Shown here piece after piece: positions 38,349-48,559 of a stretch of DNA of 64,000 nucleotides. Made by a program: the position numbers and the translations under genes. The first letter of the stretch is position 1, and the number at the start of each line of letters is the position of its first letter. Origin of the DNA: Enterobacter mori LMG 25706 (GTDB lineage: Bacteria; Pseudomonadota; Gammaproteobacteria; Enterobacterales; Enterobacteriaceae); NCBI RefSeq assembly GCF_000211415.1, contig NZ_GL890780.1, positions 1 to 64,000 on the forward strand. The letters are read 5' to 3'. The notes beneath the pieces were generated by a model that saw only the letters and a list, made by a program, of their open reading frames with translations, ran no database searches and had not been told where the DNA came from.

Positions 38349-40547
38349 TTACTGAAGATGTTCTTTCAGCCAGGTACACGCGCCTTCAATGTCATACGCT
38401 TTTTCCCCAAATCCTTTCGCAAGCAGAAACTCTGGTAAATATTCATCATATTTATCTAAGTACTTTTCTGGAACATTTACAGCAAGATCAAACGCTGAGG
38501 GCAAGCCTGACTGCAGCAGGTCTTTAAGGGCCTGTTGAACAGAAGTGATACTTGAGCCGTCAATTTCTATAACTCCAGCCAATGAATTAGCTTTAAAGCC
38601 ACAACGTATGAGCAAGGCTGTAATCGTATTGACAACCTTATCTCCCATCCATGGGAGGATGTAACAGTATTGGCCGCTCGTAAGAAAATACTCATTTTGC
38701 AGGTTATAACTCTGGAAGTTACGGCTGCCTTCCGCAAATAGGCTTCTGGCGGCAGAATCGGCATAATCTACTCTCTTGCTACCTATTGCTATGCGGTAAT
38801 CACCTTCCCTATAGATAGCGAGCATTTCCTGACGAACGGCATCATGAACAGACATTCCCCCCCCACTAAATTGTGGTGGCTGACCGCCTTTGGTCGCCTC
38901 TACATAGATAACTTTTTTCTCTGTCTCGATCTCTGTCACTCTCCAGCGCCGCCCACCGAAGATGATGTGTTGATCTGGTAGCAGTGGGGAGTCCACAGGC
39001 ACTGTTCCAAGGGTTCTGTTTCCGGTGACAATGCGGAACTCTTCTGGTGTGTTGAACACGGCATAAAACGTGTAATGGTTAGTCAGTTTCTCCCCCTCTG
39101 CCCCAACAACCATTTCTCCACTAGCGAGTTGAGTGAGCAGGCCACATGCCCCCATATGTTTAAGCAGGCTTTTGAAATCGCCTATATCCACATTACGGAA
39201 CGGGCCTGTTTGACATAGCTGCGACCAGAGTTGATCGGCACGAACTCCGCCCCATTGCGCGGTAATTGCAAGAATCTGGTGTAGCAGCGTGGAGTAATGC
39301 ATCTGCTGGGAATCGGCAGGCTCAAACCATTGTTTAGAGATCATCAATCTGATCATTGCCATCGACTGGACCAAATGCAGCCGTAGGTGGTCAACGATAC
39401 TGCTAGTCACAGTGAGCTCATTTTCTGTAATTAGCATTCTTAGAACTGATGGGGAGTCGCGTCGCCCAGAACGTCCCATACGCTGACGCAGACTGGAAAC
39501 AGTATGCGGAGGCGTAACTTGGATAACCGACTTAACCTTACCGATATCAATTCCCAACTCAAGCGTCATTGTACAAACAGCTGTTGTGGGCAAATTTCCT
39601 TTCTGAAGACGAGTTTCAAGCGCTTCCCGCAATTCCTTGGCAAGGGAACCATGGTGGGGAAAGAATTCATTGGGAACAATATGTTCCTCACACATGTCGC
39701 TCAGCGTGGCAGCAATGCTTTCAGTCCGCTTTCGACTGTTTGCAAAGACCAAATGAGAATCGCCACGGCAAAGTCTAAAAATGTCAGCGCAAACGTCATG
39801 TTCAGCTGAACTCTGAAGTTCTTCTTCTTTTTGGAGCACTCGCTCCAGATAACCTTTGACCTGTACCTGAAGAGTGGCCTCGCTCTTACTATCTGTAACA
39901 GTTACGCAGGGTAGTCGTTTGTCCGGGCGCAAAAGTTCGGGTACTTTCTCCAGTTCCCCAAGCGTGGCACTCAACGCAACGCGGGGAATTGGATTTACCT
40001 GGCGTCCTAGCACATGGTCAATTCTATTGAGCAGAGAAAGCAGCTGTACACCACGCTCTGAGCCAATGAAAGCATGAAACTCATCAATAACGATGTATGC
40101 GACTGACGAAAACGCCTGTTTGAGCCAGCCCATTGAATTTATGAGCAAAGACTCAAGTGACTCAGGTGTAATCAGTAAAATGCCAGCAGGGTTTGTCCGA
40201 GCCTTCTTCTTTTTGCTTTGTGGTACATCCCCGTGCCAAGGAGTCACTGGCATTTCCAATGCATCTCCAAGGCTCTCAAGACGACGGTACTGATCGTTAA
40301 TCAATGCCTTCAACGGACTGATATAGACGATGCCAAATCCATTAGTGAGATCTGCAACTGCCGAACAGGCAGGAAGAAAGAAAGCCTCTGTTTTACCGGC
40401 TGCTGTGCCTGCACTGATTAGCACGTCTCGATCACGGGCTAAAATTGCCGGGATAGAACTCTCCTGCAAGGGCCTTAATGTAGACCACCCCTGCTTGTAA
40501 ACCCACTTACGGACGCGGGGATCGAGACTATCATAGGCACTGCTCAT
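38349..40547 (-). CDS. sngC: Shango helicase SngC (Lhr-like DEAD/DEAH)
   Basis: This 732-residue SF2 helicase has Walker A SAGTAAGKTEA, DEFH box (VIDEFHAF), SAT motif (VALSATLGE), GIDIG (motif V) and QRMGRSGRR (motif VI), followed by a long Lhr-like C-terminal region. Its ATG overlaps the end of the ATPase gene by four bases. TerB protein, P-loop ATPase and helicase in this order is the layout of the Shango anti-phage system. Nothing is truncated. Confidence 0.88.
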   Translation of the reverse strand: MSSAYDSLDPRVRKWVYKQGWSTLRPLQESSIPAILARDRDVLISAGTAAGKTEAFFLPACSAVADLTNGFGIVYISPLKALINDQYRRLESLGDALEMPVTPWHGDVPQSKKKKARTNPAGILLITPESLESLLINSMGWLKQAFSSVAYIVIDEFHAFIGSERGVQLLSLLNRIDHVLGRQVNPIPRVALSATLGELEKVPELLRPDKRLPCVTVTDSKSEATLQVQVKGYLERVLQKEEELQSSAEHDVCADIFRLCRGDSHLVFANSRKRTESIAATLSDMCEEHIVPNEFFPHHGSLAKELREALETRLQKGNLPTTAVCTMTLELGIDIGKVKSVIQVTPPHTVSSLRQRMGRSGRRDSPSVLRMLITENELTVTSSIVDHLRLHLVQSMAMIRLMISKQWFEPADSQQMHYSTLLHQILAITAQWGGVRADQLWSQLCQTGPFRNVDIGDFKSLLKHMGACGLLTQLASGEMVVGAEGEKLTNHYTFYAVFNTPEEFRIVTGNRTLGTVPVDSPLLPDQHIIFGGRRWRVTEIETEKKVIYVEATKGGQPPQFSGGGMSVHDAVRQEMLAIYREGDYRIAIGSKRVDYADSAARSLFAEGSRNFQSYNLQNEYFLTSGQYCYILPWMGDKVVNTITALLIRCGFKANSLAGVIEIDGSSITSVQQALKDLLQSGLPSAFDLAVNVPEKYLDKYDEYLPEFLLAKGFGEKAYDIEGACTWLKEHLQ

Positions 40548-41860
40548 AATTTGAAGTTCGCCAGTCCGTCGTCGTCATCGCTTTCCTCTATAATGACGTC
40601 ATCCATTTCGCTGGGCCTGTCCTCTTCAATCGCCACACCCTCGATTAGTGTTTGCCAGTTCATCGTTCTGTTTTGTTCCAGCACGGCCAGCATGTCCAAG
40701 AAACCTTTTATGGTATTACGGGGGGTACGGAAGTAAGCGTCTCCAATGGTTTTACTACAGTGATGCAGAAATCCAGTCAGTGCCTCATCTGGAACCAGAT
40801 AATTCTCTGGATCTCCGCCTGCATAAACATGACGAAGATTTCTCAGTAAAATATACAGTTCCTCAGGGGTGAGGCTGGCAAGATGCAAAGTGGGAGACGA
40901 GTAGTCAATCACTCCTGCTTTTTGCGCGAACCGATTTTCCGCCAGACGTGATTGGAGCGCCTCATAGCTGTAAAGACCTTTGCGCGGATCGAAAAGGAAC
41001 TCTGGCGTCCCCCCGAGGATAAAACCAATATTCTCGGCTGAGCCTTGCAGGCAGTCATTCAGGATCCGCAAAATCTGTTCGTAGTTCGCTGTTCTTGCTT
41101 GCGTATTATTCAGTTTAAAGAGGTTCACCATTTCGTCGAGGCTGACCAAAAGACCGGCATAGCCTGCCTGGCGGACAAAAAGGCTCATCAGCTTCAAAGA
41201 GTCATAGAATGAAGCGTCTGAGATAATAGTCCGAACGTCGAGATCGTTACGGGCATCAGTTTTAGTGGTGTACTCTCCCCGCAACCAGCGAATAGCATTG
41301 GATTTTAGTGTTTCGTTATCCTGCTCATGCCCGCGCCAGAATGAATCAATGACCTTCGCAAAGTCATATCCGCCGACCATATCTGATAGTGCTGCCAGGC
41401 GTTTATGAATAACTGATGAAACCTCGGAGCCGTCCTTGTCAGCTTCCTTCCTTGCCTCCGTAACGAATCTTTCAACAACGCTAAGTAACGCATTACCATC
41501 CAGCTTGTTTCTGGTGGACATGTTTTTCATAAGCTCAGAATAGAGATTACGAGCCTGACCTCCCGATGAGTGAATGCGTCTGTCAGGAGAAAGGTCTGCA
41601 CTGATTGACACCAGCTTCTTCTCTAGCGCAATAGAGCGCACAACACTCAGAAAGAACGTTTTACCAGAACCATATTCACCGATGATAAGTCTGAAGCTTG
41701 CACCACCGTCAGCAATCCTCTCAATATCCTGGTGGAGAGCGGTGATCTCATTCACGCGGCCAACCTGGATATGCTGAATGCCTATCCTTGGCGTTACACC
41801 TGACTTAAGTGACTGAATAATAGCGTCGCGTTCTTTCACTCTTATACGTGTTACAGACAT
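40544..41860 (-). CDS. sngB: Shango ATPase SngB (DUF2791/BrxD-like P-loop)
   Basis: This 438-residue P-loop protein has Walker A IIGEYGSGKTFFL, Walker B LLVSLDE, and the conserved ending of the DUF2791 group (FRTPRNTIKGFLDMLAVLEQN). It resembles BrxD-type ATPases that team with Lhr-like helicases. It starts three bases after sngA and overlaps sngC, so all three are coupled. It is complete. Confidence 0.88.
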   Translation of the reverse strand: MSVTRIRVKERDAIIQSLKSGVTPRIGIQHIQVGRVNEITALHQDIERIADGGASFRLIIGEYGSGKTFFLSVVRSIALEKKLVSISADLSPDRRIHSSGGQARNLYSELMKNMSTRNKLDGNALLSVVERFVTEARKEADKDGSEVSSVIHKRLAALSDMVGGYDFAKVIDSFWRGHEQDNETLKSNAIRWLRGEYTTKTDARNDLDVRTIISDASFYDSLKLMSLFVRQAGYAGLLVSLDEMVNLFKLNNTQARTANYEQILRILNDCLQGSAENIGFILGGTPEFLFDPRKGLYSYEALQSRLAENRFAQKAGVIDYSSPTLHLASLTPEELYILLRNLRHVYAGGDPENYLVPDEALTGFLHHCSKTIGDAYFRTPRNTIKGFLDMLAVLEQNRTMNWQTLIEGVAIEEDRPSEMDDVIIEESDDDDGLANFKL

Positions 41861-41863
41861 TCA

Positions 41864-44173
41864 CTATCCCTCTAATTCTTTGGCAATTTCCAGGTCAACC
41901 CAGATATCATCATCGGCATCGTCCAGTACCGGAGCATCAACCACCGCATAGGACCAGTCATTAATCACCTCAAGCGCACCGCCGAGCATCAAATTCAAAT
42001 TTCCACACAATTCTGTCGCCTCTTTCCGGGACCACTGTTCTTTCTCCAGCAAACTGCGATAAAGCTGGCTATGTGCGGAGTCTAGCCCCCCCGCCTCCGT
42101 TAATGAGGCTGGAGCGCTTTCTGGCTCTTCCGGTTCTTCTTCGGTGAAAATTGTGTTCAGCAATTTACGAACATCATCCGTGGCAGATTCGTGGCGGGCC
42201 AGTACATTAGCATCCAGTGTGAACCCTACTGCTGGCTGATCAGTTGGTACAGACGAGACGAGATCATGTTCAGTTGCGGAATGCTGATGGATATTGCTCG
42301 AGACAGATGAGGGATCCAGCCCCAAACTTGAGTAAATCTTCTCAAGCTGTTTGATTTCGGCAGGCGCTATTGTCCCATCCGAACAGGCAACACTAACGAT
42401 AACTTTACCCACAGCAGCTTTTTCCGCAGCCCCCATCAACTCAATCCTGCTTTTCATTCCTGTCATATTGGCTGGGGTATGAAGTTGCCACGTTAAATAC
42501 GCATGTAGAGAGCGTTTTTCATCATCGGTGAAGCCAGTATTGTTGTTGATGGCATTCTCAAGCACTTTCTGTTCAGCTTGATCAAGAGAATCGTCAATCA
42601 AGGCGACCATCGCCCCTAATCTGAGCGTCATTACTGCTGAGATAAATTCAGAAGAAGGTGAGAAGCGTCCACCTTCGGCGGCAGGGAATAGAACAAGTGT
42701 CCCATCAACATCCGCCTTCACATGGTGATAATACGGGTCAGGTGCCAGACCGTAACCCATCTTCAGAGCAAAGGCCTGCATCAAATCGGCCTCTTTTTTA
42801 TTGATTTTATTGGGGCAAATGGCATTCATATGTGCCCAAAAGTCAGCAACTGAGACTAACCCCTCCTTGACGAGGATCGCCTCATCAGCCCAGCGTTTGA
42901 ATGAGCTTAATATTTTTTCTGCGCTTTCATTAACGATCTCTGAAGGGAGCAACATTATTGCAGCCGTATCATTGACTGACGTACCTTTCCTACCAAGGTA
43001 GCGACTATAAGCATCAAGTTCATCCGTACATATGTCGGCAAGAGCCATAATTTTCTGGACAGGGCTCTTCAACGCACTTGGATCAGGCAGGTCGGGAACA
43101 GGGAGTCGAACACCTCGCAAACTAGGACTTGCTGGTGTGTAATCTAACCTTAGGCGCGTTTTATTCGCCTTAACGACCATCCCTTCACCATATTTGAGGG
43201 TGTAACGCCGTTTGAAAAGCGCAGCAAACTCTTTAGCACAGCGGCGAGCCGGGGTACGCAGCGAATACTCGGTGTGGTTTATTACCCAGCTCAACGCCAG
43301 TTCAGCTGATACAGGGACTCCTTCATGTACAGTTTTTGCCAGAGCCAGCTTAAATTGCATGCTGTTGCTGAAACCTGAATTGCTATCGAGCTCAGTGGCT
43401 AAGCCCATGTTCGGGCGCAGAATAGACATGGCTTCGAGTAACTGGGCCGAATATCCACGGAATGAGCGGTTCTCAATGAATACGGATCTTAACCGAGCTA
43501 CTTCATTGAACAGATTACGGAACTCAGCATCAGGGAATTTTGGGTCAGTGGAATCTATGAGCGCTTTTCTTTCCAGGCCGTAGAGGTAGATAAAAACATA
43601 GCCGATAGGACACGATGGATCAGACCTATCGCTGGCGAGCCAACTGACATACGCACCGCGTGCTTCTGGGGAAAGAGAAGAAAAACTGGGCCAGTATCCT
43701 AATGAACTGTCCTCGTAAAGATAAGAAGTAGGTTTTATCTTACATGTGTCATCAATTAATGATGCCTCATTTCCATCGTCATAATAGCCGCCTGATTCCT
43801 GACCGGAGGGCTTCATACGTTGCCCCAAGTAAATGTGGCCACCGCTAATTGCTACACCAGCTACAGTTATCATCTCACCCGGAAGTACCCATCGAGCTAG
43901 TGCACCTGCTGACTTTGAGGTGTTCCGGTAATGATTGGTTGTCACCCGAAGTTCAACACCCCGGCCACCGCTCAATGTAAAAGTTGCAAGGTTATCGTCT
44001 TCACTATCATCGTTTCGCACAACCGCCTCTTTTTTCTTGATGTCAGCGAGCCATTCTTTTGGCGGTGCTTTCACGGGGCTTGAAGCATAAGACTTTGAAG
44101 ATTTACGTTTTTTCTTTCTAAAAAACAACAAGTAAATTACTAAAATCGCCGCCAGAAACTTCAATAACTCCAT
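41864..44173 (-). CDS. sngA: Shango TerB-domain protein SngA
   Basis: This 769-residue protein is first in the operon. It begins with one membrane-spanning helix (about 3-19, LLKFLAAILVIYLLFF) followed by a Lys-rich stretch, so it is likely anchored to the inner membrane with its bulk in the cytoplasm. A TerB-N domain follows (about 70-330, including WPSFSSLSPEARGAYVSWL), then a linker, a TerB fold (about 510-625) and a TerB-C region at the end. TerB-N/TerB/TerB-C proteins occur with stress-response and phage-defence ATPases and helicases. As part of Shango it may act as a membrane-linked sensor; that role is inference. Confidence 0.88.
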   Translation of the reverse strand: MELLKFLAAILVIYLLFFRKKKRKSSKSYASSPVKAPPKEWLADIKKKEAVVRNDDSEDDNLATFTLSGGRGVELRVTTNHYRNTSKSAGALARWVLPGEMITVAGVAISGGHIYLGQRMKPSGQESGGYYDDGNEASLIDDTCKIKPTSYLYEDSSLGYWPSFSSLSPEARGAYVSWLASDRSDPSCPIGYVFIYLYGLERKALIDSTDPKFPDAEFRNLFNEVARLRSVFIENRSFRGYSAQLLEAMSILRPNMGLATELDSNSGFSNSMQFKLALAKTVHEGVPVSAELALSWVINHTEYSLRTPARRCAKEFAALFKRRYTLKYGEGMVVKANKTRLRLDYTPASPSLRGVRLPVPDLPDPSALKSPVQKIMALADICTDELDAYSRYLGRKGTSVNDTAAIMLLPSEIVNESAEKILSSFKRWADEAILVKEGLVSVADFWAHMNAICPNKINKKEADLMQAFALKMGYGLAPDPYYHHVKADVDGTLVLFPAAEGGRFSPSSEFISAVMTLRLGAMVALIDDSLDQAEQKVLENAINNNTGFTDDEKRSLHAYLTWQLHTPANMTGMKSRIELMGAAEKAAVGKVIVSVACSDGTIAPAEIKQLEKIYSSLGLDPSSVSSNIHQHSATEHDLVSSVPTDQPAVGFTLDANVLARHESATDDVRKLLNTIFTEEEPEEPESAPASLTEAGGLDSAHSQLYRSLLEKEQWSRKEATELCGNLNLMLGGALEVINDWSYAVVDAPVLDDADDDIWVDLEIAKELEG

Positions 44174-44671
44174 GATATATAACCTTAAAATAATTCTTCA
44201 TTCACATTTGAAATGTGGTAGGGAATGCATGGCAAGTGGATTAATCTCAAAATAATACGTCTAAATCGCTATGGTTAAAAGCAAATCGCAATTAAAATTA
44301 ACCAATTGATTTAAATGACAAAAATCATTGAATAATTTACTTCACCAGAAGTGAATTTTTAAGGAGTAAAAAGCCTGCTGGGCCATTCGCCTAAGAATGA
44401 TGTTGTACTAATGCTAGGTTAACATACGAGCAAATATACTGGGGATGCAGAACTGACCGCTGTATGATGACATTTACCTATTCGTTGAGAATGTCGGTAA
44501 CTATTGGAAAGCCGTTAGAGACTGTACATTCTCGGATTTTAAGAGTAGCTGGTTTAGTTTTGTGTAATAGCTGCGTCAGGTCAAACCTGATCTATGAGCA
44601 GATATAGCGAGGGGCCCCACGCTGATTTTTATCAACTAATTAAGCTATGAGCTGAGTTGTGCCGAAGTTAA
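44174..44671. other. AT-rich non-coding region upstream of sngA
   Basis: About 500 bases without a credible gene. The part next to sngA should hold its promoter, with several A/T-rich -10-like sequences but no strong -35/-10 pair I can name. Confidence 0.5.
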
Positions 44672-44995
44672 GATATCCTCATCGCCTACGTTGATGAGCT
44701 GAAGAGCATCTCTGACGCCATTAATGCAGTTTATCCGGAGAGCGGATTAAGTTCTGTATCATTCACATGGTGCGTAATAGCCTGCGGCTCGTATCTTAGA
44801 AGGACTACAAAGCATTAACCCATGACCTGGGGTACCTGCGGCAGAGGCGGTTTTACACGACGAATACCATTGCCAGATTGGACAGTGTGATCCGGCATAC
44901 TATTAAAAAGTGCAAGGTACTCCCGACAGATTACTCATTAAAAAGTTGTATCGCTATCAACCCTGTCAGTATCGCTAAAAAGACGATGATGTTCA
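44672..44995 (+). pseudogene. Decayed IS256-family transposase fragment
   Basis: Fragments of an IS256 (mutator-type) transposase are readable across shifting frames: DILIAYVDELKSISDAIN and AVYPES (from 44672), IKFCIIHMVRNSLRLVS (44753 on) followed by TAG where Trp is expected, KDYKALTHDL, then after a deletion YTTNTIARLDSVIRHTIKK and CKVLPTDYS. These match the C-terminal third of the family. At least one frameshift, one nonsense change and one internal deletion make it inactive. No intact terminal repeats were seen. Confidence 0.85.
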
Positions 44996-45099
44996 GGGGA
45001 GCTCGTATCGTCTTATTATCAGCTCTATGCTCTTCTGCACAGCCACATCTGAGAAAAGGCAGTCACATTGAATCACGTACGCGCTCTCAAGGTACCGGA

Positions 45100-45861
45100 C
45101 TATCGATTTTGCGACACCCCGATACGTTTTTGTACTGCCTTCGCAAACGCCGCCTTCACTCTTTTGTCTTTGACTGACCATTCAGCCAACAACTTGATCT
45201 GGCTTGCCTCCACCATTGCCGCGTCCCGTGAGTCGTTTTTATCCTGTGCGGAAGGCCATCCATGCTCCTCAATATAGGGCCTTAACGCTTTAATAATTGC
45301 GTTGATGGCATCGGTTTTAGTTTCCCAGCCCTCAGGTTGCGCTTCCAGGTGTTTTATCACTTCGTCTTTAACGCCATCAAAACGTGTCGCTTTGACCTTT
45401 CCGCCATAAGCAGAATTGAGTTTATGCCGTTCCTTGATTCTTTTACCTGCTGCGGATTCACTGCGTTTCAGACCGCGATCCAACAACGCGATAGCCTTCA
45501 GCATTAATTGCACCGCATGATCTGGATCCGATTCGAGAGCCGATGTTCCCTGCCTCCAGTATTGTTCAGCCTCAGACATATCGTTCCTGATCCCCTTTAT
45601 CATCCATTCTGAAAGACTGAAAATTTTCAGATAACGCCGCCATTTTTTCTCTCCGTGCTCATCAGCAAGTCGCCGCGCTAAATCTTCATCCTTCGTTTGT
45701 CTCCCTGTTTGTAGCACGATAACAATTTCAGTATCTTTATTCAGCCATTGCCTGGCGATATGTTTCTGTCTGATCCCGAGATGAAAACGTAACGCTTTCC
45801 TCTTTTTACGAAATACGATGAGTAACTCATCAGGGGTAAAATCCCTGTCTAAATCAGCCAT
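45100..45861 (-). CDS. Uncharacterised charged island protein
   Basis: A 253-residue soluble, highly charged protein with no recognised domain. Two regions stand out: an N-terminal basic segment (about 15-60, RKKRKALRFH, RQKHIARQW) and a C-terminal half with repeated Lys/Glu helices (SAYGGKVKATRFDGVKDEVI; WSVKDKRVKAAFAKAVQKR). The ATG at 45861 has GAGGG at good spacing; a TTG eight codons upstream is less likely. It lies between the transposase remnant and the AlpA gene, transcribed leftward. It may be a regulator or nucleic-acid binding protein of the island; unproven. Confidence 0.7.
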   Translation of the reverse strand: MADLDRDFTPDELLIVFRKKRKALRFHLGIRQKHIARQWLNKDTEIVIVLQTGRQTKDEDLARRLADEHGEKKWRRYLKIFSLSEWMIKGIRNDMSEAEQYWRQGTSALESDPDHAVQLMLKAIALLDRGLKRSESAAGKRIKERHKLNSAYGGKVKATRFDGVKDEVIKHLEAQPEGWETKTDAINAIIKALRPYIEEHGWPSAQDKNDSRDAAMVEASQIKLLAEWSVKDKRVKAAFAKAVQKRIGVSQNR

Positions 45862-46138
45862 GAAGTCCCTCTTTTCGAATGACAATTTCTATACTCCAGT
45901 AAATTTCCTTGCCTGACACCTGGAACGACTCATTCTTGCCCTTAGCCAGACGCTTCCGACACCATTTTCGAAAAAAAACATTCTGTCACCAACAAAAAAC
46001 GGGAAAAAACCCTAAAAAAAACCCCTATCTCGTTGTTATAAAATGTCTTTTTTGCTACAGCCACCAGGCGGGTGCCATTACCTGTTCCGGCACCATACAA
46101 TTGCATCCATATCGAAAGAACAGGGGGAATTAACAGAT

Positions 46139-46348
46139 ATGTCTGTACAAGGTATCAGGATACTGCGGATACGCGCCGTTGTTAACAAAACGGGCATTGC
46201 CCGCTCAACCATCTATGACTGGATCAACCCGAAGTCGCCGCGCCACGACCCGACCTTTCCGAAACAGCGCAGGCTGGGTATGCAGTCCGTCGGCTGGCTT
46301 GAGTCAGAGCTGGATGCATGGCTGCTGGAACGCCAGCAGGCATCATAA
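46139..46348 (+). CDS. alpA: AlpA family phage regulator
   Basis: A 69-residue winged-helix MerR-like regulator of the AlpA type (TGIARSTIYDWI, GWLESELDAWL). In CP4-57, AlpA turns on the integrase gene slpA and so excision from ssrA. Here it lies about 17 kb from the integrase rather than near it, separated by the defence cargo. An AGGGGG ribosome site lies 11 bases before the ATG. Confidence 0.92.
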   Translation: MSVQGIRILRIRAVVNKTGIARSTIYDWINPKSPRHDPTFPKQRRLGMQSVGWLESELDAWLLERQQAS

Positions 46349-46575
46349 GCGATGAGATAGTATTGGTAAAAATTAAAGGAGGATACGCAGGTTATATAAC
46401 AACGTCTCTGATTTAAATATGTACTCGCTGCGACATATTTTTGCCAGCTGCAAGGAAACTGAATGCGATTATTTATTGAGTAAAATTATTACTTTAAATA
46501 AATTTTGACGCTTGGCTATTTTATTATATTCACAACTAACCCGTTACTGAAAACAGTAACCAAGGAGAATATTAC

Positions 46576-48186
46576 ATGCAGAATATACTGCCACACACTG
46601 TCATTCCGAAAATGCCGGAGCCTTATATTCCCGTACAAAACAGAACCCCGGAGGGTTATCCTGTCTGCGCGTTCCCGCCGGTGATGCGGGATGTCATTGA
46701 TGCTCTTTATAACGAGACGGGTATCCCGGCGGAACTGATAGCGGGGGCCGTACTGGCAGCCGCTTCCCTCGCCTGTCAGGCTCATATTGAGGTGGTACCA
46801 CCACACTCATCGGATCCGATGCACTGTGCACTGTATTTACTGACGTTGGCGGTCTCCGGTGAAGGTAAGACCAGTATCAGCAAAAAAGTGATGAAGCCTT
46901 TTTACCGATTCGCTGAGCAAATGAAGCAGCAGCACGACGGTCTGATGAAGGCACACCTGCGTGCTGACAATATCTGGAAAATACACCAGAAAGCATTGAC
47001 CAGTAATCTGTACACTGCCATCAAAAGCGGTTCTGAGGGGACGGAGGAAGAACGGCTGTTAGATGAACATGCAGAAACCCGGCAGCAGCCTCCGACCCGC
47101 CTGGCGATGCTTCATGACGACACCACCGCAAAGGCGCTCCTGGAAGGTTTGAGCCGGTATTCTGAAGCCGGGGTGCTCTCAGATGAGGCAATTACCTTTT
47201 TTAAAGGGTATCTGAAAAACAACCTCGGTTTACTGAATAAAGCCTGGGACGGAGAGACCTATGAATACCACCGCCCGGGCGGTGAGGAGTACGATATCAA
47301 CGCCTGCCTGACCCTAGCATTAATGGTTCACCCCCCGGTCTTTGAAAATTACCGCCGTAACCACGGTGAACTCAGCAAGGGAAGTGGTTTTCTGTCGCGG
47401 TTTCTTTATATCAATACCATCAGCACGCTGGGACGTCGCCGCACAAATACGGACCACGCTCATTCTGATGAAGCATTAAATGTGTTCCACAGTAAAATTA
47501 ACCAGTTACTTGATAAGCAAAAGGCGCGTTTTTATAGTCACGATACGCAAAAACAAACGCTCAGGTTATCTGATGATGCGACCACTTACTGGGCAGATAA
47601 ACAGTCAGAGCTCAGCCGTAAAACAGCCCCCGGACAGCAGATGGAGCATATCAGTGAAATTGCAGCCAAAGCGGGGGCGAATGCCCTCAGGGTTGCGGCC
47701 ATTCTGACATATATGTATTCACCTGAGAGTTTATGTATTTCGCGGGGGGTCATCCAGGCCGCCTTCAAAATTGTGGAATGGCATCTTGAAGAAGCGGAAA
47801 GGCTGTTTTTCCCTTCTTCTGAACGGAATGCATTTATGGAGGACGTTTACGAGATGTTCAGGTGGCTTAAGGAGAAATTTCTCGATAATGAGGGATATCC
47901 ACTCAGGAAAAATGAGGTAAACCGGAACGGCCCGAACCGGCTGCGTGACGCCAGTAAATCACAATCTGTTCTTGAGCAGTTAATCGCACTGGGTCTGATT
48001 TGTTTTATTCGTCCCGGCCGTCATTCTGCGGTGTATATTGCCATGCCTTCCCTGGAATGTCGCCACTCATGGTGTATTCCACCGGCATTCCTGGAGAACG
48101 GACATAATCCGATTATTGCATCGCCAGAGAATGTCACTGGCAGGCATGGTTTTGAATACTTCGACTTTAACAGGCTGGAATATTAA
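46576..48186 (+). CDS. yfjI: DUF3987 protein, YfjI-like
   Basis: This 536-residue protein belongs to DUF3987, found in P4-like elements including CP4-57 (YfjI). The family has a P-loop-like SGEGKTSISKKV segment and helicase/primase-associated features, suggesting a role in element replication, but the reaction is unknown. The ATG at 46576 has AAGGAG nine bases upstream. It follows alpA by 227 bases and precedes a strong hairpin. Confidence 0.85.
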   Translation: MQNILPHTVIPKMPEPYIPVQNRTPEGYPVCAFPPVMRDVIDALYNETGIPAELIAGAVLAAASLACQAHIEVVPPHSSDPMHCALYLLTLAVSGEGKTSISKKVMKPFYRFAEQMKQQHDGLMKAHLRADNIWKIHQKALTSNLYTAIKSGSEGTEEERLLDEHAETRQQPPTRLAMLHDDTTAKALLEGLSRYSEAGVLSDEAITFFKGYLKNNLGLLNKAWDGETYEYHRPGGEEYDINACLTLALMVHPPVFENYRRNHGELSKGSGFLSRFLYINTISTLGRRRTNTDHAHSDEALNVFHSKINQLLDKQKARFYSHDTQKQTLRLSDDATTYWADKQSELSRKTAPGQQMEHISEIAAKAGANALRVAAILTYMYSPESLCISRGVIQAAFKIVEWHLEEAERLFFPSSERNAFMEDVYEMFRWLKEKFLDNEGYPLRKNEVNRNGPNRLRDASKSQSVLEQLIALGLICFIRPGRHSAVYIAMPSLECRHSWCIPPAFLENGHNPIIASPENVTGRHGFEYFDFNRLEY

Positions 48187-48559
48187 TCGGGACATCTCAC
48201 TACAGAGGCCCGGATGGCCAGAGCGTACACTGGTTAAACGTCTTCGAAAACAACCACAGAGGCAAAAACCCCGCGCCAGTCGCTACTGGTCGCGATCTGC
48301 GCGGGGTTTTCTCAGAATACAGTAGTAAAAAAAGATAATGACGACAGGTGTAAAGCTCTGTGGATATGAATCATTAACAGCCATTAAAACCTGTAATTTA
48401 ATAAAACAGTTCTGCTGGTGTATTTCTTACTCATTTGAGACAAATACATTAATATTTAATTGATGTTAACCAATAAATATATTTAATGATACGTAAAATA
48501 TCATCACCGCTATTGTCAATAAAAACATAGATATTATTATATTAAATAAGAGTTTCATT
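48187..48559. other. Intergenic region with terminator and AT-rich promoter zone
   Basis: This holds the yfjI-side terminator (48266-48310) and, after it, an AT-rich stretch that probably carries the promoter of the following zinc protein. No gene is supported. Confidence 0.6.
48266..48310 (+). terminator. Terminator after yfjI
   Basis: AAACCCCGCGC arm pairs with GCGCGGGGTTT, followed by T4, about 80 bases after yfjI. Confidence 0.75.

Noticed and set aside
38161-38379. 72-residue leftward frame between the Gabija-like and Shango units
   Set aside because: Overlaps the end of sngC, no ribosome site, and no recognisable domain.
44878-45177. 99-residue rightward frame
   Set aside because: Its first part is the tail of the decayed IS256 transposase and the rest runs antisense to the 45100-45861 gene.
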